Position numbers and translations under genes: made by a program | The notes under the pieces: generated by a model | Told to the model about the DNA's origin: nothing | What the model saw: only the letters and a program-made list of their open reading frames with translations | The model's database searches: none | NCBI GenBank assembly: GCA_020633315.1 | Contig: JACKDV010000007.1 | Span: 62,001 to 126,000, forward strand | Direction of reading: 5' to 3' | Source: Myxococcales bacterium | Lineage (GTDB): Bacteria > Myxococcota_A > Polyangia > Nannocystales > Nannocystaceae | Length of the DNA: 64,000 bases | Shown here: positions 1-8,564 of the stretch, piece by piece | How positions within the stretch are numbered: the stretch's first letter is position 1 | Layout of the letters: each line of letters opens with the position of its first letter

Positions 1-1
1 C

Positions 2-550
2 GAGCTCATCCAGGTGGCGATGGGCGATCCCAGCTCGATCCAGTTCCTGGTGCTGATGAATTCCGGGGGCTTCCTCGAGCCGGGGGAGTGCGACAGCCGG
101 GCGGCCCATGCCGCGGAGATCCCCGCCGCCAACGGCATCACCAATGCACGCGGGCTCGCGCGCATGTACGCCCCGCTGGCCCTCGGTGGTGCGCTCGGCG
201 GGGTGCGGCTGGTGAGCCCCGAGGCCATCTCGCGGATGAGCGCGGTGCGATCGGCCGTCGCGGTGGATGCCACCCTGCTGACGACCACCCGCTTCTCGCT
301 CGGCTACATGAAGCGCGCCGACAACCGCTGGACGGGGATCGACGGCGACAGCGTGCTGCTGGCCGAGGAAGCCTTCGGCCACGCCGGCATGGGGGGCTCG
401 GTGGGCTTCGCCGATCCGACCCTGGGGTTGTCGTTCGGCTACACCATGAGCCAGCAGGGGATGGGCGTGGGGATCAACGGCCGCGGCCATGCGCTCATCG
501 ATGCCACCTATGCCTCGCTCGGGCTCACGCCGCCCGGCGAGCGTCGCTGA
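2..550 (+). CDS. Serine hydrolase / class C beta-lactamase-fold protein, 3' part
   Basis: The reading frame is open from the window edge, so this is the C-terminal part (about 182 residues) of a longer gene. The family (beta-lactamase class C / EstB-type esterases) hydrolyses esters or amides with a Ser-x-x-Lys nucleophile, which would lie upstream of the window. What is visible is a FGHAGMGGS segment around residues 136-144, which matches the HxG/KTG-box position of the family, followed by the usual Gly-rich last strand. Downstream, the RibD-like gene converges with it after an 8-base gap. Substrate unknown. Confidence 0.75.
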   Translation, partial: ELIQVAMGDPSSIQFLVLMNSGGFLEPGECDSRAAHAAEIPAANGITNARGLARMYAPLALGGALGGVRLVSPEAISRMSAVRSAVAVDATLLTTTRFSLGYMKRADNRWTGIDGDSVLLAEEAFGHAGMGGSVGFADPTLGLSFGYTMSQQGMGVGINGRGHALIDATYASLGLTPPGERR

Positions 551-558
551 GGGCGTGG

Positions 559-1344
559 CTACCCCGTGCGGAGCAGCCGGATGAAGCGCCAGGGCCCGCT
601 GTCCTCCATCACCGGCTCGCCCTCGTGACGCTGCGAGAACACGCGCTCGAGGGTGCGACGGGGCACGAAGGGCTCGCCCCGGGCGGCGGCCGGGACCTCG
701 GCCTCGAACACCGAGAGCATCAGCTCGTCCACCAGGCCGGGTTGGTCCTCGTAGAGCGGACGGGTGGTGGTGGGCCCCGCCTCCACCGTGATGGTGCGGG
801 CATCGAAGCGTCGCCGGGCCCAGTCGACCAGGGTGTGCAGGTCTGGCGAGGGCACGCCGGCCAGGCCCACGTGCCGGGGCAGGCGTCCGTGCAGGGCCTG
901 GGCCCGATCCACGTTGGTGAAGATCCAGGGCTGCGCCCAGCCGTGCAGGGTGGGGTGGTCCGGGTCGATGTCCTCGCGACCGGTGAGCACGACCACGAGC
1001 GGCGGGGTGGGGCGGCCGAGCTGGTCCATGCGCCAGGCGTGCAGGGCATCGGCGCGATCGCTGGCCAGCTCGTAGGCCAGGCGGGGCTCGGCGCGGAGGA
1101 TGGCGCCGGTCGTGACGATCACGTCGGCGCGGGCGCGGGCCAGGTCGAGGGCGAAGCGGTCGTGGGGGCTGCGGGGGGTGGCCTGGTTGATCTTGAGCAC
1201 CACCAGCTCGCCGTCGGGCTCGCGGCCCACGGCCGCCACGTGGACCACGCCCGCGGGATCGCTGAGCGCATCGTCCCCGTAGAGACGGCGGACGCGCTCG
1301 GCCACGAGGGCGGCGGGGGGCAGGTCGTCGGGCGGCGGTGTCAT
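559..1344 (-). CDS. RibD C-terminal-domain / dihydrofolate-reductase-like protein
   Basis: 261 residues, soluble, no signal peptide. The middle part has the pattern of RibD/DHFR-fold reductases: a strand with VVLKINQATP, an ADVIVTTGAILRAEP segment (residues about 93-107), and the late strand ITVEAGPTTTRPLYED that corresponds to the phosphate-binding EGG/EAGP turn. Family members are NAD(P)H-dependent reductases of pyrimidine or pterin substrates. There is no deaminase domain, so this is not a full riboflavin enzyme and the substrate is unknown. It is transcribed away from the DUF2461 gene, which lies 12 bases upstream on the same strand, so the two may be cotranscribed. Confidence 0.65.
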   Translation of the reverse strand: MTPPPDDLPPAALVAERVRRLYGDDALSDPAGVVHVAAVGREPDGELVVLKINQATPRSPHDRFALDLARARADVIVTTGAILRAEPRLAYELASDRADALHAWRMDQLGRPTPPLVVVLTGREDIDPDHPTLHGWAQPWIFTNVDRAQALHGRLPRHVGLAGVPSPDLHTLVDWARRRFDARTITVEAGPTTTRPLYEDQPGLVDELMLSVFEAEVPAAARGEPFVPRRTLERVFSQRHEGEPVMEDSGPWRFIRLLRTG

Positions 1345-1356
1345 CGGGCTCGTGGA

Positions 1357-2439
1357 TCAGAACGCCACGCCCACCGCCTCGCACAGGAAGCGGAGGTAGC
1401 TGCGGGCGGTCGTGAACAGTCCCGAGATCTCGTCGACGGCCGCAGGGGAGGTGATCGTGTCGATCGAGAGCGAGGCGACCGCGATGTGGTCCTTGCGCTT
1501 GAGGTCTTCCACGTGCGGGTGCTCGGGATCGACGCCCCGCGGCGGACGCTGCAGCGACTCGCCGTGAAGCTCGAACGCCGCGGTGAAGGCGGGCTCGTGG
1601 CGGACGCGGGTCCAGCTCTCGGGCTCCTCGCGGATCCGGTGCCGGATGGCCTGCAGGGCCTCGGGCTCCGGGTGCCACAGCCCCACGCCCACGAAGCACT
1701 CGCCCGGCTCGAGGTGGAGGTACAGCCCGGGCGCGTGCACGTCCTTGCCCGTGGAGTGGCGGAACTGGATCCCCACGTTGGTCTTGTAGGGGCTCTTGTC
1801 CTTGGAGAAGCGCACGTCTCGGTGGAGTCGCATGAGCGAGCCTCCCACCTTCTTGTCCACGGCGACGAAGTGTGGGCTCACCTCGGGTAGCCGGGAGACC
1901 ATGGCGCGGATGAAGGCCAGGGCCGGCTCGCGCACCGAGGACTCGTAGCGAGCCTTGCGGGGCTCGAACCACTCGCGCTCGTTGTTCAGCCCGAGCTCGG
2001 CGAGGAACTGGAAGAGGTCCCGCGGAAAGCCGGCGAAGCCGGAGGAGGGGGGCGTCGCGGCGGGAGCCTTGGTGGCGGCGGTCTTCTTCGCCGGAGCCTG
2101 CTTGGGAGTGGTCTTCGCGGCAGGAGCCTTGGTGGAGGCGGTCTTCTTGGAGGCGGTCTTCTTCGCCGGAGCCTTGGTGGCCGAGGTCTTCTTGGAGGCG
2201 GTCTTCTTCGCCGGAGCCTTGGTGGCCGAGGTCTTCTTGGAGGCGGTCTTCTTCGCCGGAGCCTTGGTGGCCGAGGTCTTCTTGGAGGCGGTCTTCTTGC
2301 CCGAAGCGGCCTTCTTGGTGGCCGGAGCCTTGGTGACCGAGGCCTTGGTGGAGGCGGTCTTGGTGGCCGAGGCGGTCTTCTTGGCCGTGACCTTCGCCTT
2401 GGTCTTGGTGCGCTTGGGGGAAGCGTTCTTCTTGGCCAT
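1357..2439 (-). CDS. DUF2461 (TIGR02453) protein with histone-H1-like N-terminal tail
   Basis: 360 residues in two very different halves. Residues 1 to about 133 are almost only Lys, Ala, Thr, Ser and Pro, built from KKTASKKTSATKAPA-like repeats, like eukaryotic or bacterial histone-H1 tails; this suggests nucleic-acid binding. Residues about 137-360 match the DUF2461 family: NNEREWF, LMRLHRDVRFSKDKSPYKTN and GLYLHLEPGE are its conserved motifs. The biochemical role of DUF2461 is not established. The coding DNA of the tail contains an exact 45-bp tandem repeat. Usual family length is about 220 residues, so the tail is an addition. A tail-mediated nucleoid association is inference. Confidence 0.85.
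   Translation of the reverse strand: MAKKNASPKRTKTKAKVTAKKTASATKTASTKASVTKAPATKKAASGKKTASKKTSATKAPAKKTASKKTSATKAPAKKTASKKTSATKAPAKKTASKKTASTKAPAAKTTPKQAPAKKTAATKAPAATPPSSGFAGFPRDLFQFLAELGLNNEREWFEPRKARYESSVREPALAFIRAMVSRLPEVSPHFVAVDKKVGGSLMRLHRDVRFSKDKSPYKTNVGIQFRHSTGKDVHAPGLYLHLEPGECFVGVGLWHPEPEALQAIRHRIREEPESWTRVRHEPAFTAAFELHGESLQRPPRGVDPEHPHVEDLKRKDHIAVASLSIDTITSPAAVDEISGLFTTARSYLRFLCEAVGVAF
2150..2284 (-). repeat. 45-bp tandem repeat in the H1-like tail
   Basis: Three exact head-to-tail copies of a 45-bp unit begin at 2150, 2195 and 2240; a fourth copy starts at 2285 and diverges after about 15 bases. Each unit encodes 15 residues of the Lys/Ala-rich tail. Exact identity at the DNA level points to recent slippage or unequal recombination, so copy number may vary between strains. 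Confidence 0.9.
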
Positions 2440-2582
2440 CGGGCGTTACTCGGCGCCAGCGTTACATACCGAAGGGCCCGCCCTCAATGGGAGCACGGGG
2501 CGATCCGGTGGCTCTCCTGACACGAAGGGGGCCGAGCGCTGGACGGACCGGCGGTCGCTTGGTAACGAAGGTCTCAGCCGCG

Positions 2583-4043
2583 ATGCCCGTGCCCCGCCCC
2601 GTGCTCCCCCCCGAGGGTCGTGCCGCCGAGGCGGTGCTCGAGGCGATGGATGCGGCCTCGACCGAGGATGCCCGCTGGCGCGAGGGCAGGACGATGAGCC
2701 TGGTCTTCGATCCCGGCGACGAGATCGCCGGCTTCGTCAAACGGGCCTACACCCGCTTCTTCTCCGAGAATGCGCTCAATCCCAGCGCCTTCCCCAGCTT
2801 GCGGCGCTTCGAGAACGAGGTGGTGGCGATGACGGCCCACCTGCTGGGGGGCGGCCCGGCGGTGGTGGGGAACATGACCTCGGGGGGCTCCGAGAGCATC
2901 CTGATGGCCGTCAAGGCGGCCCGGGACTGGGCGGCGGCCGAGCGCCGGGTTGGGGGAACCCCGCAGATCGTGCTGCCCCGCAGCGCCCATCCGGCCTTCC
3001 CCAAGGCCTGCGCCTACTTCGGGCTCGAGCCGGTGTTCGTCCCAGTGCGCAGCGATTTCCGGGCCGATCCCCGGGCCATGCGCAAGGCGATCTCCCGTCG
3101 CACCATCATGGTCGTGGGCTCCGCGCCGGCCTACCCCCAGGGCGTGGTCGATCCCATCGAGGAGATCGCCGAGCTGGCCCAGCGCCGCGAGCTGTGGTGC
3201 CACGTGGATGCCTGCGTGGGGGGCTTCATGCTCCCCTTCGTGCGCGGGCTGGGCCACCCGGTGCCTCCGTTCGACTTCGACCTGCCGGGAGTGATCTCGA
3301 TCTCGGCCGATCTCCACAAGTATGGCTATGCGGCCAAGGGAGCCTCGGTGGTGCTCTACCGTGACGCCCGCTACCGTCGCTACCAGTACTTCGCCTTCAC
3401 CGACTGGCCCGGGGGGATCTATGCCTCGCCCACCATGACGGGCACCCGCCCCGGCGGGGCGATCGCGGCGGCGTGGGCCGTGATGCACTACCTCGGGTAT
3501 CGCGGCTACGAGCAGATCGCGGCCGAGGTGATGGAGACCACCGCCCAGATCCGGCGCGGGGTGGAGGCGATCGCCGACATCGAGGTGCTCGGCGATCCCC
3601 ACATGAGCGTGCTGGCCCTGGGCTCCGATCGCCTCGACGTGTATGCGGTGGGCGACGAGCTGAGCGCTCGCGGCTGGCACATCGATCGCCAGCAGGATCC
3701 GGCCAGCTTGCACCTCACGGTGCAGCGCGGTCACGTGGGGCGAGCCGACGAGCTGCTCGCCGATCTGCGTGCCGCGGTGGCGGCGGCCCGTCGCGACCAC
3801 GGCCGGCGATGGCTCGAGCGCTCGGCGGTCGACCTGGCCCGGGCGGCGCTGCGGGTGCTGCCCTCGCGGGTGGGCCGGGCCCTCACCCTGGGGGTGGCCG
3901 CGCGCATGGGCATCGGCGAGGGGGGCAGCCTGCCCGAGCGCAGCGCCCCCATGTACGGGATGATGGCTCGCCTGCCCAACCGCGGCGATCTGAAGGAGCT
4001 GGTGCTCGACGCCCTCGATCGCATGACGCGGCTGGACGACTGA
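2583..4043 (+). CDS. PLP-dependent lyase, sphingosine-1-phosphate-lyase / group II decarboxylase-like
   Basis: 486 residues, fold-type I PLP enzyme. Seen: NMTSGGSESILMAV (residues 98-110, cofactor phosphate and ring contacts), HVDACVGGF (207-215, with Asp209 for the pyridine nitrogen) and SADLHKYGYAAKG (241-253), with Lys246 as the Schiff-base lysine. This arrangement is that of sphingosine-1-phosphate lyases and glutamate-decarboxylase relatives; breakdown of a phosphorylated long-chain base is plausible because sphingolipids are known in myxobacteria. An ATG at 2487 is in frame, but homology begins after 2583, which is the preferred start. The acyltransferase gene converges 5 bases downstream. 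Confidence 0.85.
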   Translation: MPVPRPVLPPEGRAAEAVLEAMDAASTEDARWREGRTMSLVFDPGDEIAGFVKRAYTRFFSENALNPSAFPSLRRFENEVVAMTAHLLGGGPAVVGNMTSGGSESILMAVKAARDWAAAERRVGGTPQIVLPRSAHPAFPKACAYFGLEPVFVPVRSDFRADPRAMRKAISRRTIMVVGSAPAYPQGVVDPIEEIAELAQRRELWCHVDACVGGFMLPFVRGLGHPVPPFDFDLPGVISISADLHKYGYAAKGASVVLYRDARYRRYQYFAFTDWPGGIYASPTMTGTRPGGAIAAAWAVMHYLGYRGYEQIAAEVMETTAQIRRGVEAIADIEVLGDPHMSVLALGSDRLDVYAVGDELSARGWHIDRQQDPASLHLTVQRGHVGRADELLADLRAAVAAARRDHGRRWLERSAVDLARAALRVLPSRVGRALTLGVAARMGIGEGGSLPERSAPMYGMMARLPNRGDLKELVLDALDRMTRLDD

Positions 4044-4048
4044 GCGGC

Positions 4049-4939
4049 TCACGCGGGCACGGCCGGGGGCTCGGGGCCGTCGGCGGGCCCGAGGGCGGCG
4101 CGCTCGGGGATCGGCTCGAAGCGCTCGAAGGGGTGCTCCATCCACTCGCGGGCGATGCCCACCATGTGGGCCGCGTGGGCTCCGTCGATCACCCGGTGAT
4201 CGAAGGTGGCGAACAGCCGCATGACGGAGCCCACCACCACCTCGCCTGCCTCGACCAGGGGGACCTGCTCCACCGCGCCCATCGCGATGAGCAGGGGCAC
4301 GCGCGAGAAGGGCACGAGCGGGGCGTAGGCCGCCTCCAGGCCCAGCGAGCCCACGTTGGTGATCATGGCCGAGCCGAAGGGATCGCGGGGGACCCCGGCC
4401 CAGCGCAGATCGAGGTTGAAGGTGTAGCTGAGCAGGCTGAGCAGGCGCAGCACCCCGTGGATGGCGAACGCAGGGACGCGGTGCAGCATGCCGCGGCTGT
4501 GCTCGAGCTCCGAGTCGCGATGGGCCCGCACCTTGGCCGCGCGCGCCTCGAACTCGTCGATGATGGTGCCCAGGGCCTTGGTGTGGGGCGACTCGATCTT
4601 GATCCCCGAAAGGTCGATGGCGCCGGTGCTGGGGTCCTCGATGGCCACCTGGAAGAACACCGAGACGTCGCGTCGCAGGTAGATCCGACGCCAGCGCAGC
4701 AGCGCATTGAGCTCGGGCATGCGGTGGAGCACCTCGCCCACCACCCGCGCCATCATGTGCGAGACGGTGAGATGCCGCCCCGTCGCTGCCCGGTAGGCCT
4801 CGAGGTAGCGCAGGGCCTCGTCCATGCGCAGGGTGACCGAGCCGTAGATCGACGGGTCGTAGGCGGTGCGCCACGTGCCCAGCGCGATGTGGCGAAAGGG
4901 AGACAGACGGGCCTTGCGGGCGATCGCGACGTTGGGCAT
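4049..4939 (-). CDS. 2-oxoacid-dehydrogenase-type acyltransferase, catalytic domain only
   Basis: 296 residues covering only the chloramphenicol-acetyltransferase-like catalytic domain of E2 acyltransferases. The catalytic HxxxD motif is present in FDHRVIDGA (His248 and Asp252), and ITNVGSLGLE is the usual preceding motif. No lipoyl domain or E1/E3 binding domain is seen, so it is not a standard pyruvate-dehydrogenase E2. The frame stays open to 5290, but that extension overlaps the start of the divergent gene and is low-complexity, so the ATG at 4939 is chosen. Acyl acceptor unknown. Proximity to the PLP lyase suggests lipid metabolism, as inference only. Confidence 0.8.
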   Translation of the reverse strand: MPNVAIARKARLSPFRHIALGTWRTAYDPSIYGSVTLRMDEALRYLEAYRAATGRHLTVSHMMARVVGEVLHRMPELNALLRWRRIYLRRDVSVFFQVAIEDPSTGAIDLSGIKIESPHTKALGTIIDEFEARAAKVRAHRDSELEHSRGMLHRVPAFAIHGVLRLLSLLSYTFNLDLRWAGVPRDPFGSAMITNVGSLGLEAAYAPLVPFSRVPLLIAMGAVEQVPLVEAGEVVVGSVMRLFATFDHRVIDGAHAAHMVGIAREWMEHPFERFEPIPERAALGPADGPEPPAVPA

Positions 4940-5033
4940 GGCTCGGGATCGACCATCGCAGCCCGCCCTTGCGCCCGCAAGCATCACGCGCGCGGGCGGG
5001 TCGCCTTCGCGCCCCGGCGATCCCGGGGCGGGA

Positions 5034-5039
5034 TATCCT
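5034..5039 (+). promoter_or_regulatory. TATCCT, possible -10 element
   Basis: TATCCT ends 9 bases before the ATG at 5049, so a transcript would start at or very near the start codon. One of a series of such elements in this window. No convincing -35 box is visible. Confidence 0.35.
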
Positions 5040-5048
5040 GGCCGGACC

Positions 5049-7271
5049 ATGACTGCCCCGTCCTGCTCCGGCGTCTCCGCTCGCCTCGTCCTCTCGCGCC
5101 ACCGCATCCGTCGATGGGGACGGCTCGTCGCCCCGGCGGCCGCGTTGCTGGCGGGCGAGGCGAGGGCGGCGGTGATCCCCGCGGAGCTGGTGGCCCGGGC
5201 GACCGACGTGCCGCTGGGGGCGACCGAGGCGGTGTCCACCATCAACCCTCCCTTCGCGCTCACGGACGGGACGGTGGCCTTCACCGGCACGCTGGCCTCC
5301 TCCGACGGCTACGTCTTCGTCGACGATCAGGTGGTCTGGCTCAACAGCGACGAGGTGATGATGGTGCTCACCGGGGGAGAGCTCGCGATGGGAGCGAGCG
5401 CGCTGGGCGGGTACGTGTACAGCCCCCTCGTCGACGGAACCGACTCGATCTGGACGCACAACGGCCTGCTGGCGCTGGTGGGGGGCCAAGCGGCGGTGCT
5501 GCCCGCCGGGGTGACCAACACCGCCCTCCTCCGTCCCTCGATGATCGCCGACGGCACCGCGTACTGGCTGGCGGGGATCAGCCTCTCCGGAGGAGTCTCC
5601 GCCGACGAGCGGGTGCTCTATCGCAGCGCCCTGGCGATGCCCGGCGACGAGCAGGTGGTGCTGGCCACCGGGGACATGGTGTCCGGCCTCGTCATCGACT
5701 CTCCCTTCGGGGTCGACACCGACTACTACGTCTCGGCCAACGGGATGCACCTCATCGCGGTGCTCAACATGGACACGGGCAGCACCCTCGACGACGGCCA
5801 CATCTACGTGGACGGAGCGCTGCTGCACCAGGAGGACACGCCCAACGGCTTCGGCGACAACTGGGACAACTTCGACGCGGTGACGATCAACGACTCCGGG
5901 ACCTATGCGTTCACGGGGGACACCAACGGCTTCGCCACCTCGGACGAGTTCATCGCGGTCAACGGCGCGATCGTGGTCCGCGAGGGGGACATCGTGGCGG
6001 GGGTGGGGCTGGGCTCACTGGCGGTGGTGCGCTTCGTGTCGCTCGCCGAGAACGATCGCCTGGCCTACGGGTGGAGCTATGTCAACGGTGCGGGCGCCAC
6101 GGTCGAGTCGGTGTTCTTCGCCTGCAACGGGGCCGACGTGCCCAACAGCTCGCAGGTGGTGCTCACCACCGGTGCGGACGAGCTCGACCTCGACGGCGAC
6201 GGGATGGGGGACGCGCTGGTGGCCGATCTGCTCGCGGTCAACACCTCGGCGTCCGACGTGCTGACCGACGACGGCGACATCTACCTCGAGCTCACCCTCG
6301 ACCAGGGCGGCATGCAGCTCGAGGCCATGGTGCGGGTGCCGGTGAGCTGCTGCGGCAACGGCACGCTCGACGACGGCGAGCAGTGTGACGACGGCAACGC
6401 CGATGACACCGATGCCTGCCCCACCACCTGCATGGACGCGTTCTGCGGGGACGGCTTCCCCTGGGCGGGGATGGAGGAGTGCGACGACGGCAACCTGGCC
6501 GACACCGACGGCTGTCTCGTCGGCTGCATCGCGGCCACCTGCGGGGACGGGATCATCTGGGCCGGGGTGGAGGAGTGCGACGACGGCAACGGCGACGACA
6601 CCGACCAGTGCCCGGGCAACTGCATGGTGGCGAGCTGCGGGGACGGCTACACCTACGCGGCCATGGAGGACTGCGACGACGCCAACATGGACGAGACCGA
6701 CGCGTGCCTCAACAACTGCCAGGCGGCGAGCTGCGGCGACGGGATCGTGTGGGCCGGGGTGGAGGAGTGCGACGACGGCAACGGCGACGACACCGACGAC
6801 TGCCCCGGCAGCTGCCTGATGGCCACCTGCGGGGATGGCTTCGTGCTGGCCGGGGTGGAGGAGTGCGACGACGGCAACGCCGAGGACGGTGACGGCTGCG
6901 AGTCGGACTGCACCGCGACGCCGGGGACCAGCGAGAGCAGCGGCGGCGACGAGAGCTCGAGCGGGGGCGACTCCGCCACGGGGACCACCGGCGACGGGAC
7001 CTCCGGCACGGGCGGCGTGGACGAGAGCGGCGGCGGTACCGGGGGCAGCAGCGGTGATGCTTCGCTCTCGGCCACCGGCGGTAGCACGGGCGACGGCAGC
7101 ACCGGCGACACCACGCCCGGCCCGTTCCCGGGGCTCGACGACGACGGCGGCTGTGCGTGCCGGACCGATGGCGGCTCGGGGCGGGGCACGGGCTGGTCGA
7201 TGCTGCTGGTGCTCGGGACGCTGCGGCGTCGTCGGCCCCGGGCACCGCGGGCGAGCGCTCGGTCGGCGTGA
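5049..7271 (+). CDS. Secreted DUF4215 cysteine-rich repeat protein with MYXO-CTERM-like tail
   Basis: 740 residues. An Arg-containing, Ala/Leu-rich signal peptide ends near residue 40 (EARAAV). Residues about 40-430 form a domain of unknown function rich in Asp, Gly and Val, probably beta-structured. Next come six repeats of the CGDG...EECDDGN...DTD.CP..C type (about 31 residues each), the DUF4215 or myxococcal Cys-rich repeat, which is likely disulfide-bonded and may bind calcium. A Ser/Gly/Thr linker follows, ending in CACRT, a short hydrophobic run and an Arg cluster; this resembles MYXO-CTERM sorting tails that anchor proteins at the outer surface. The hydrophobic run is short, so anchoring is less certain than in the DUF2330 protein. 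Confidence 0.85.
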   Translation: MTAPSCSGVSARLVLSRHRIRRWGRLVAPAAALLAGEARAAVIPAELVARATDVPLGATEAVSTINPPFALTDGTVAFTGTLASSDGYVFVDDQVVWLNSDEVMMVLTGGELAMGASALGGYVYSPLVDGTDSIWTHNGLLALVGGQAAVLPAGVTNTALLRPSMIADGTAYWLAGISLSGGVSADERVLYRSALAMPGDEQVVLATGDMVSGLVIDSPFGVDTDYYVSANGMHLIAVLNMDTGSTLDDGHIYVDGALLHQEDTPNGFGDNWDNFDAVTINDSGTYAFTGDTNGFATSDEFIAVNGAIVVREGDIVAGVGLGSLAVVRFVSLAENDRLAYGWSYVNGAGATVESVFFACNGADVPNSSQVVLTTGADELDLDGDGMGDALVADLLAVNTSASDVLTDDGDIYLELTLDQGGMQLEAMVRVPVSCCGNGTLDDGEQCDDGNADDTDACPTTCMDAFCGDGFPWAGMEECDDGNLADTDGCLVGCIAATCGDGIIWAGVEECDDGNGDDTDQCPGNCMVASCGDGYTYAAMEDCDDANMDETDACLNNCQAASCGDGIVWAGVEECDDGNGDDTDDCPGSCLMATCGDGFVLAGVEECDDGNAEDGDGCESDCTATPGTSESSGGDESSSGGDSATGTTGDGTSGTGGVDESGGGTGGSSGDASLSATGGSTGDGSTGDTTPGPFPGLDDDGGCACRTDGGSGRGTGWSMLLVLGTLRRRRPRAPRASARSA

Positions 7272-7321
7272 GCCCGGGGAGGCGGGGGAACCCTGGGCCT
7301 CCGTGGTTGTCTGGGCCCGCC

Positions 7322-8302
7322 ATGGCGGGGGCAGGAGGTCGGAGCGCGGTCGCGGTGGGCCTGGTGGCGCGGGTGGTCTTGGCGGGCTGTGCCCCCGCGC
7401 ACGAGTCCCGCCCGCCCGAGCCCGCCGCGGCTCGGGAGCCCGCGCCGGTCGAGCCGTCGCTCGACGACCAGATCACCCGGGACATCGCGCGCAACACCTG
7501 GCTGCTGGAGAACGGCGACGAGGACGACCGACTGCACGCGCGCTTGGGGCTCGCCTGGGCCTACGAGCGACGGGCATACCAGAGCTTCGAGAAGGAGTCT
7601 GCCGCCGGGGAGGGGATCGACCACGATGATCCGGCCGCCCGAGAGCGGTTCGACGCGCGCGAGCAGGAGATCCAGGGCGAGCGCGACGACTTCCTGGAGC
7701 GGGCGGTGGCGGAGTACCGCGAGGTGCTGGCCGCGAGCGGACCGCTCGCCCTTCGGCTCCGCGCCGAGGCGCGCTACGGCCTGGCCGGGCTCCTCGAGGT
7801 GCAGCATCGCCCGGTCGAGGCGATGGCGCTGCTCGAGCAGCTGATCCGCGACGATCCCGAGCACCCGCTCGCCACGGCGGCTCGCCTCACGCTCGGGGAT
7901 CGTGCGTTCGAGGAGCAGCGGATCGACGACGCCCGAGCGGCCTACCGCGCGGTGATGGAGGCGGGCAAGCCCAACGAGCGGCTGTATGCGCGCTACAAGC
8001 TCGGGTGGATCTCGCTGAACACGGACGACCCCCAGGACGCGCTGGAGCAGTGGACGCAGGTGGTGCTCGAGGGGCGGGTGATCCCCGAGGGCGAGGTGCT
8101 CGCCCGCCAGGCCGCGCGGGACTGCGTGCTGGCGTACCTCCAGGTGGGGCGGCCCGAGCAGGCCGGGGTGTTCTTCTCTCGGCTCCACCCCGAGCTGGCG
8201 TCCGCGTTGCTGCAGAAGCTGGCCCAGCGCTATCGGGACGAGGGGCGGCCCGACGACGCGGCGATGGTGCTGGGCGCACCCGCCGGTGCCTTCGGGCGGT
8301 GA
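7322..8302 (+). CDS. TPR-containing lipoprotein
   Basis: 326 residues. The ATG at 7322 gives a short N-terminus with a lipobox VVLAGC, so Cys25-26 is the likely lipidated residue; the frame is open upstream but without signal features. A Pro/Ala/Glu-rich linker is followed by helix-rich sequence with TPR-like pairs (RYGLAGLLEVQHRPVEAMALLEQ-type and KLGWISLNTDDPQDALEQW-type repeats, shortened here). TPR lipoproteins act as periplasmic scaffolds. It starts 50 bases after the Cys-rich protein and could be cotranscribed with it. Partner unknown. Confidence 0.75.
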   Translation: MAGAGGRSAVAVGLVARVVLAGCAPAHESRPPEPAAAREPAPVEPSLDDQITRDIARNTWLLENGDEDDRLHARLGLAWAYERRAYQSFEKESAAGEGIDHDDPAARERFDAREQEIQGERDDFLERAVAEYREVLAASGPLALRLRAEARYGLAGLLEVQHRPVEAMALLEQLIRDDPEHPLATAARLTLGDRAFEEQRIDDARAAYRAVMEAGKPNERLYARYKLGWISLNTDDPQDALEQWTQVVLEGRVIPEGEVLARQAARDCVLAYLQVGRPEQAGVFFSRLHPELASALLQKLAQRYRDEGRPDDAAMVLGAPAGAFGR

Positions 8303-8553
8303 GCGATCCGTGAGAGCTCGCTGAGCGTCACGACCTTGGCGCAGCGCTCGATCTGCTCGGGCGCCGGCACGGGCTGGCCGTCGACGAGGGTGATCTCGAC
8401 GAGGGTGTGGGACTCTCGCGCGTGACTCCCAGTGGGCGCGCGGCTTGGTCGAGGCTGCCGGTCACCGGGCTGGAGACGTGCCACTTGCCGAAGGAGCGGG
8501 TGTCGTAGCCCGCCGCGCGGGCGCCAAGCCGTTCGGCACCTCGTGGGGCCGGG
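8300..8553 (-). pseudogene. Decayed fragment of a sulfatase-family gene
   Basis: Translating the minus strand from about 8553 gives AERLGARAAGYDTRSFGKWH (8539-8480), which matches the sulfatase signature G-Y-x-T-x-x-x-G-K-W-H. The frame has no start codon, lies directly after the stop codon of the next gene, and loses sense near 8415. Another minus-strand frame then reads HTLVEITLVDGQPVPAPEQI and continues to about 8297, as if a frameshift or deletion joined two pieces. Neither the Cys/Ser-x-Pro-x-Arg active-site motif nor the remaining domain is present, so this is a non-functional remnant. The second piece may come from a different gene. Confidence 0.55.
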
Positions 8554-8564
8554 TGCCCGGGCGA

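Noticed and set aside
88..1890. 600-residue plus-strand open frame
   Set aside because: Arg/Gly/His-rich translation opposite the RibD-like and DUF2461 genes, both with clear homology. A GC-skew antisense artefact.
2150..2300. CRISPR-like direct repeats
   Set aside because: The 45-bp units are directly adjacent without spacers and lie in frame in a Lys-rich coding region.
4939..5290. Upstream extension of the acyltransferase to 5290
   Set aside because: The extra 117 residues are low-complexity, overlap the start of the divergent surface-protein gene, and have no lipoyl domain.
2574..5828. 1084-residue minus-strand open frame
   Set aside because: It runs opposite the PLP lyase and across the acyltransferase in another frame; the composition is filler-like, and the real genes have conserved catalytic motifs.
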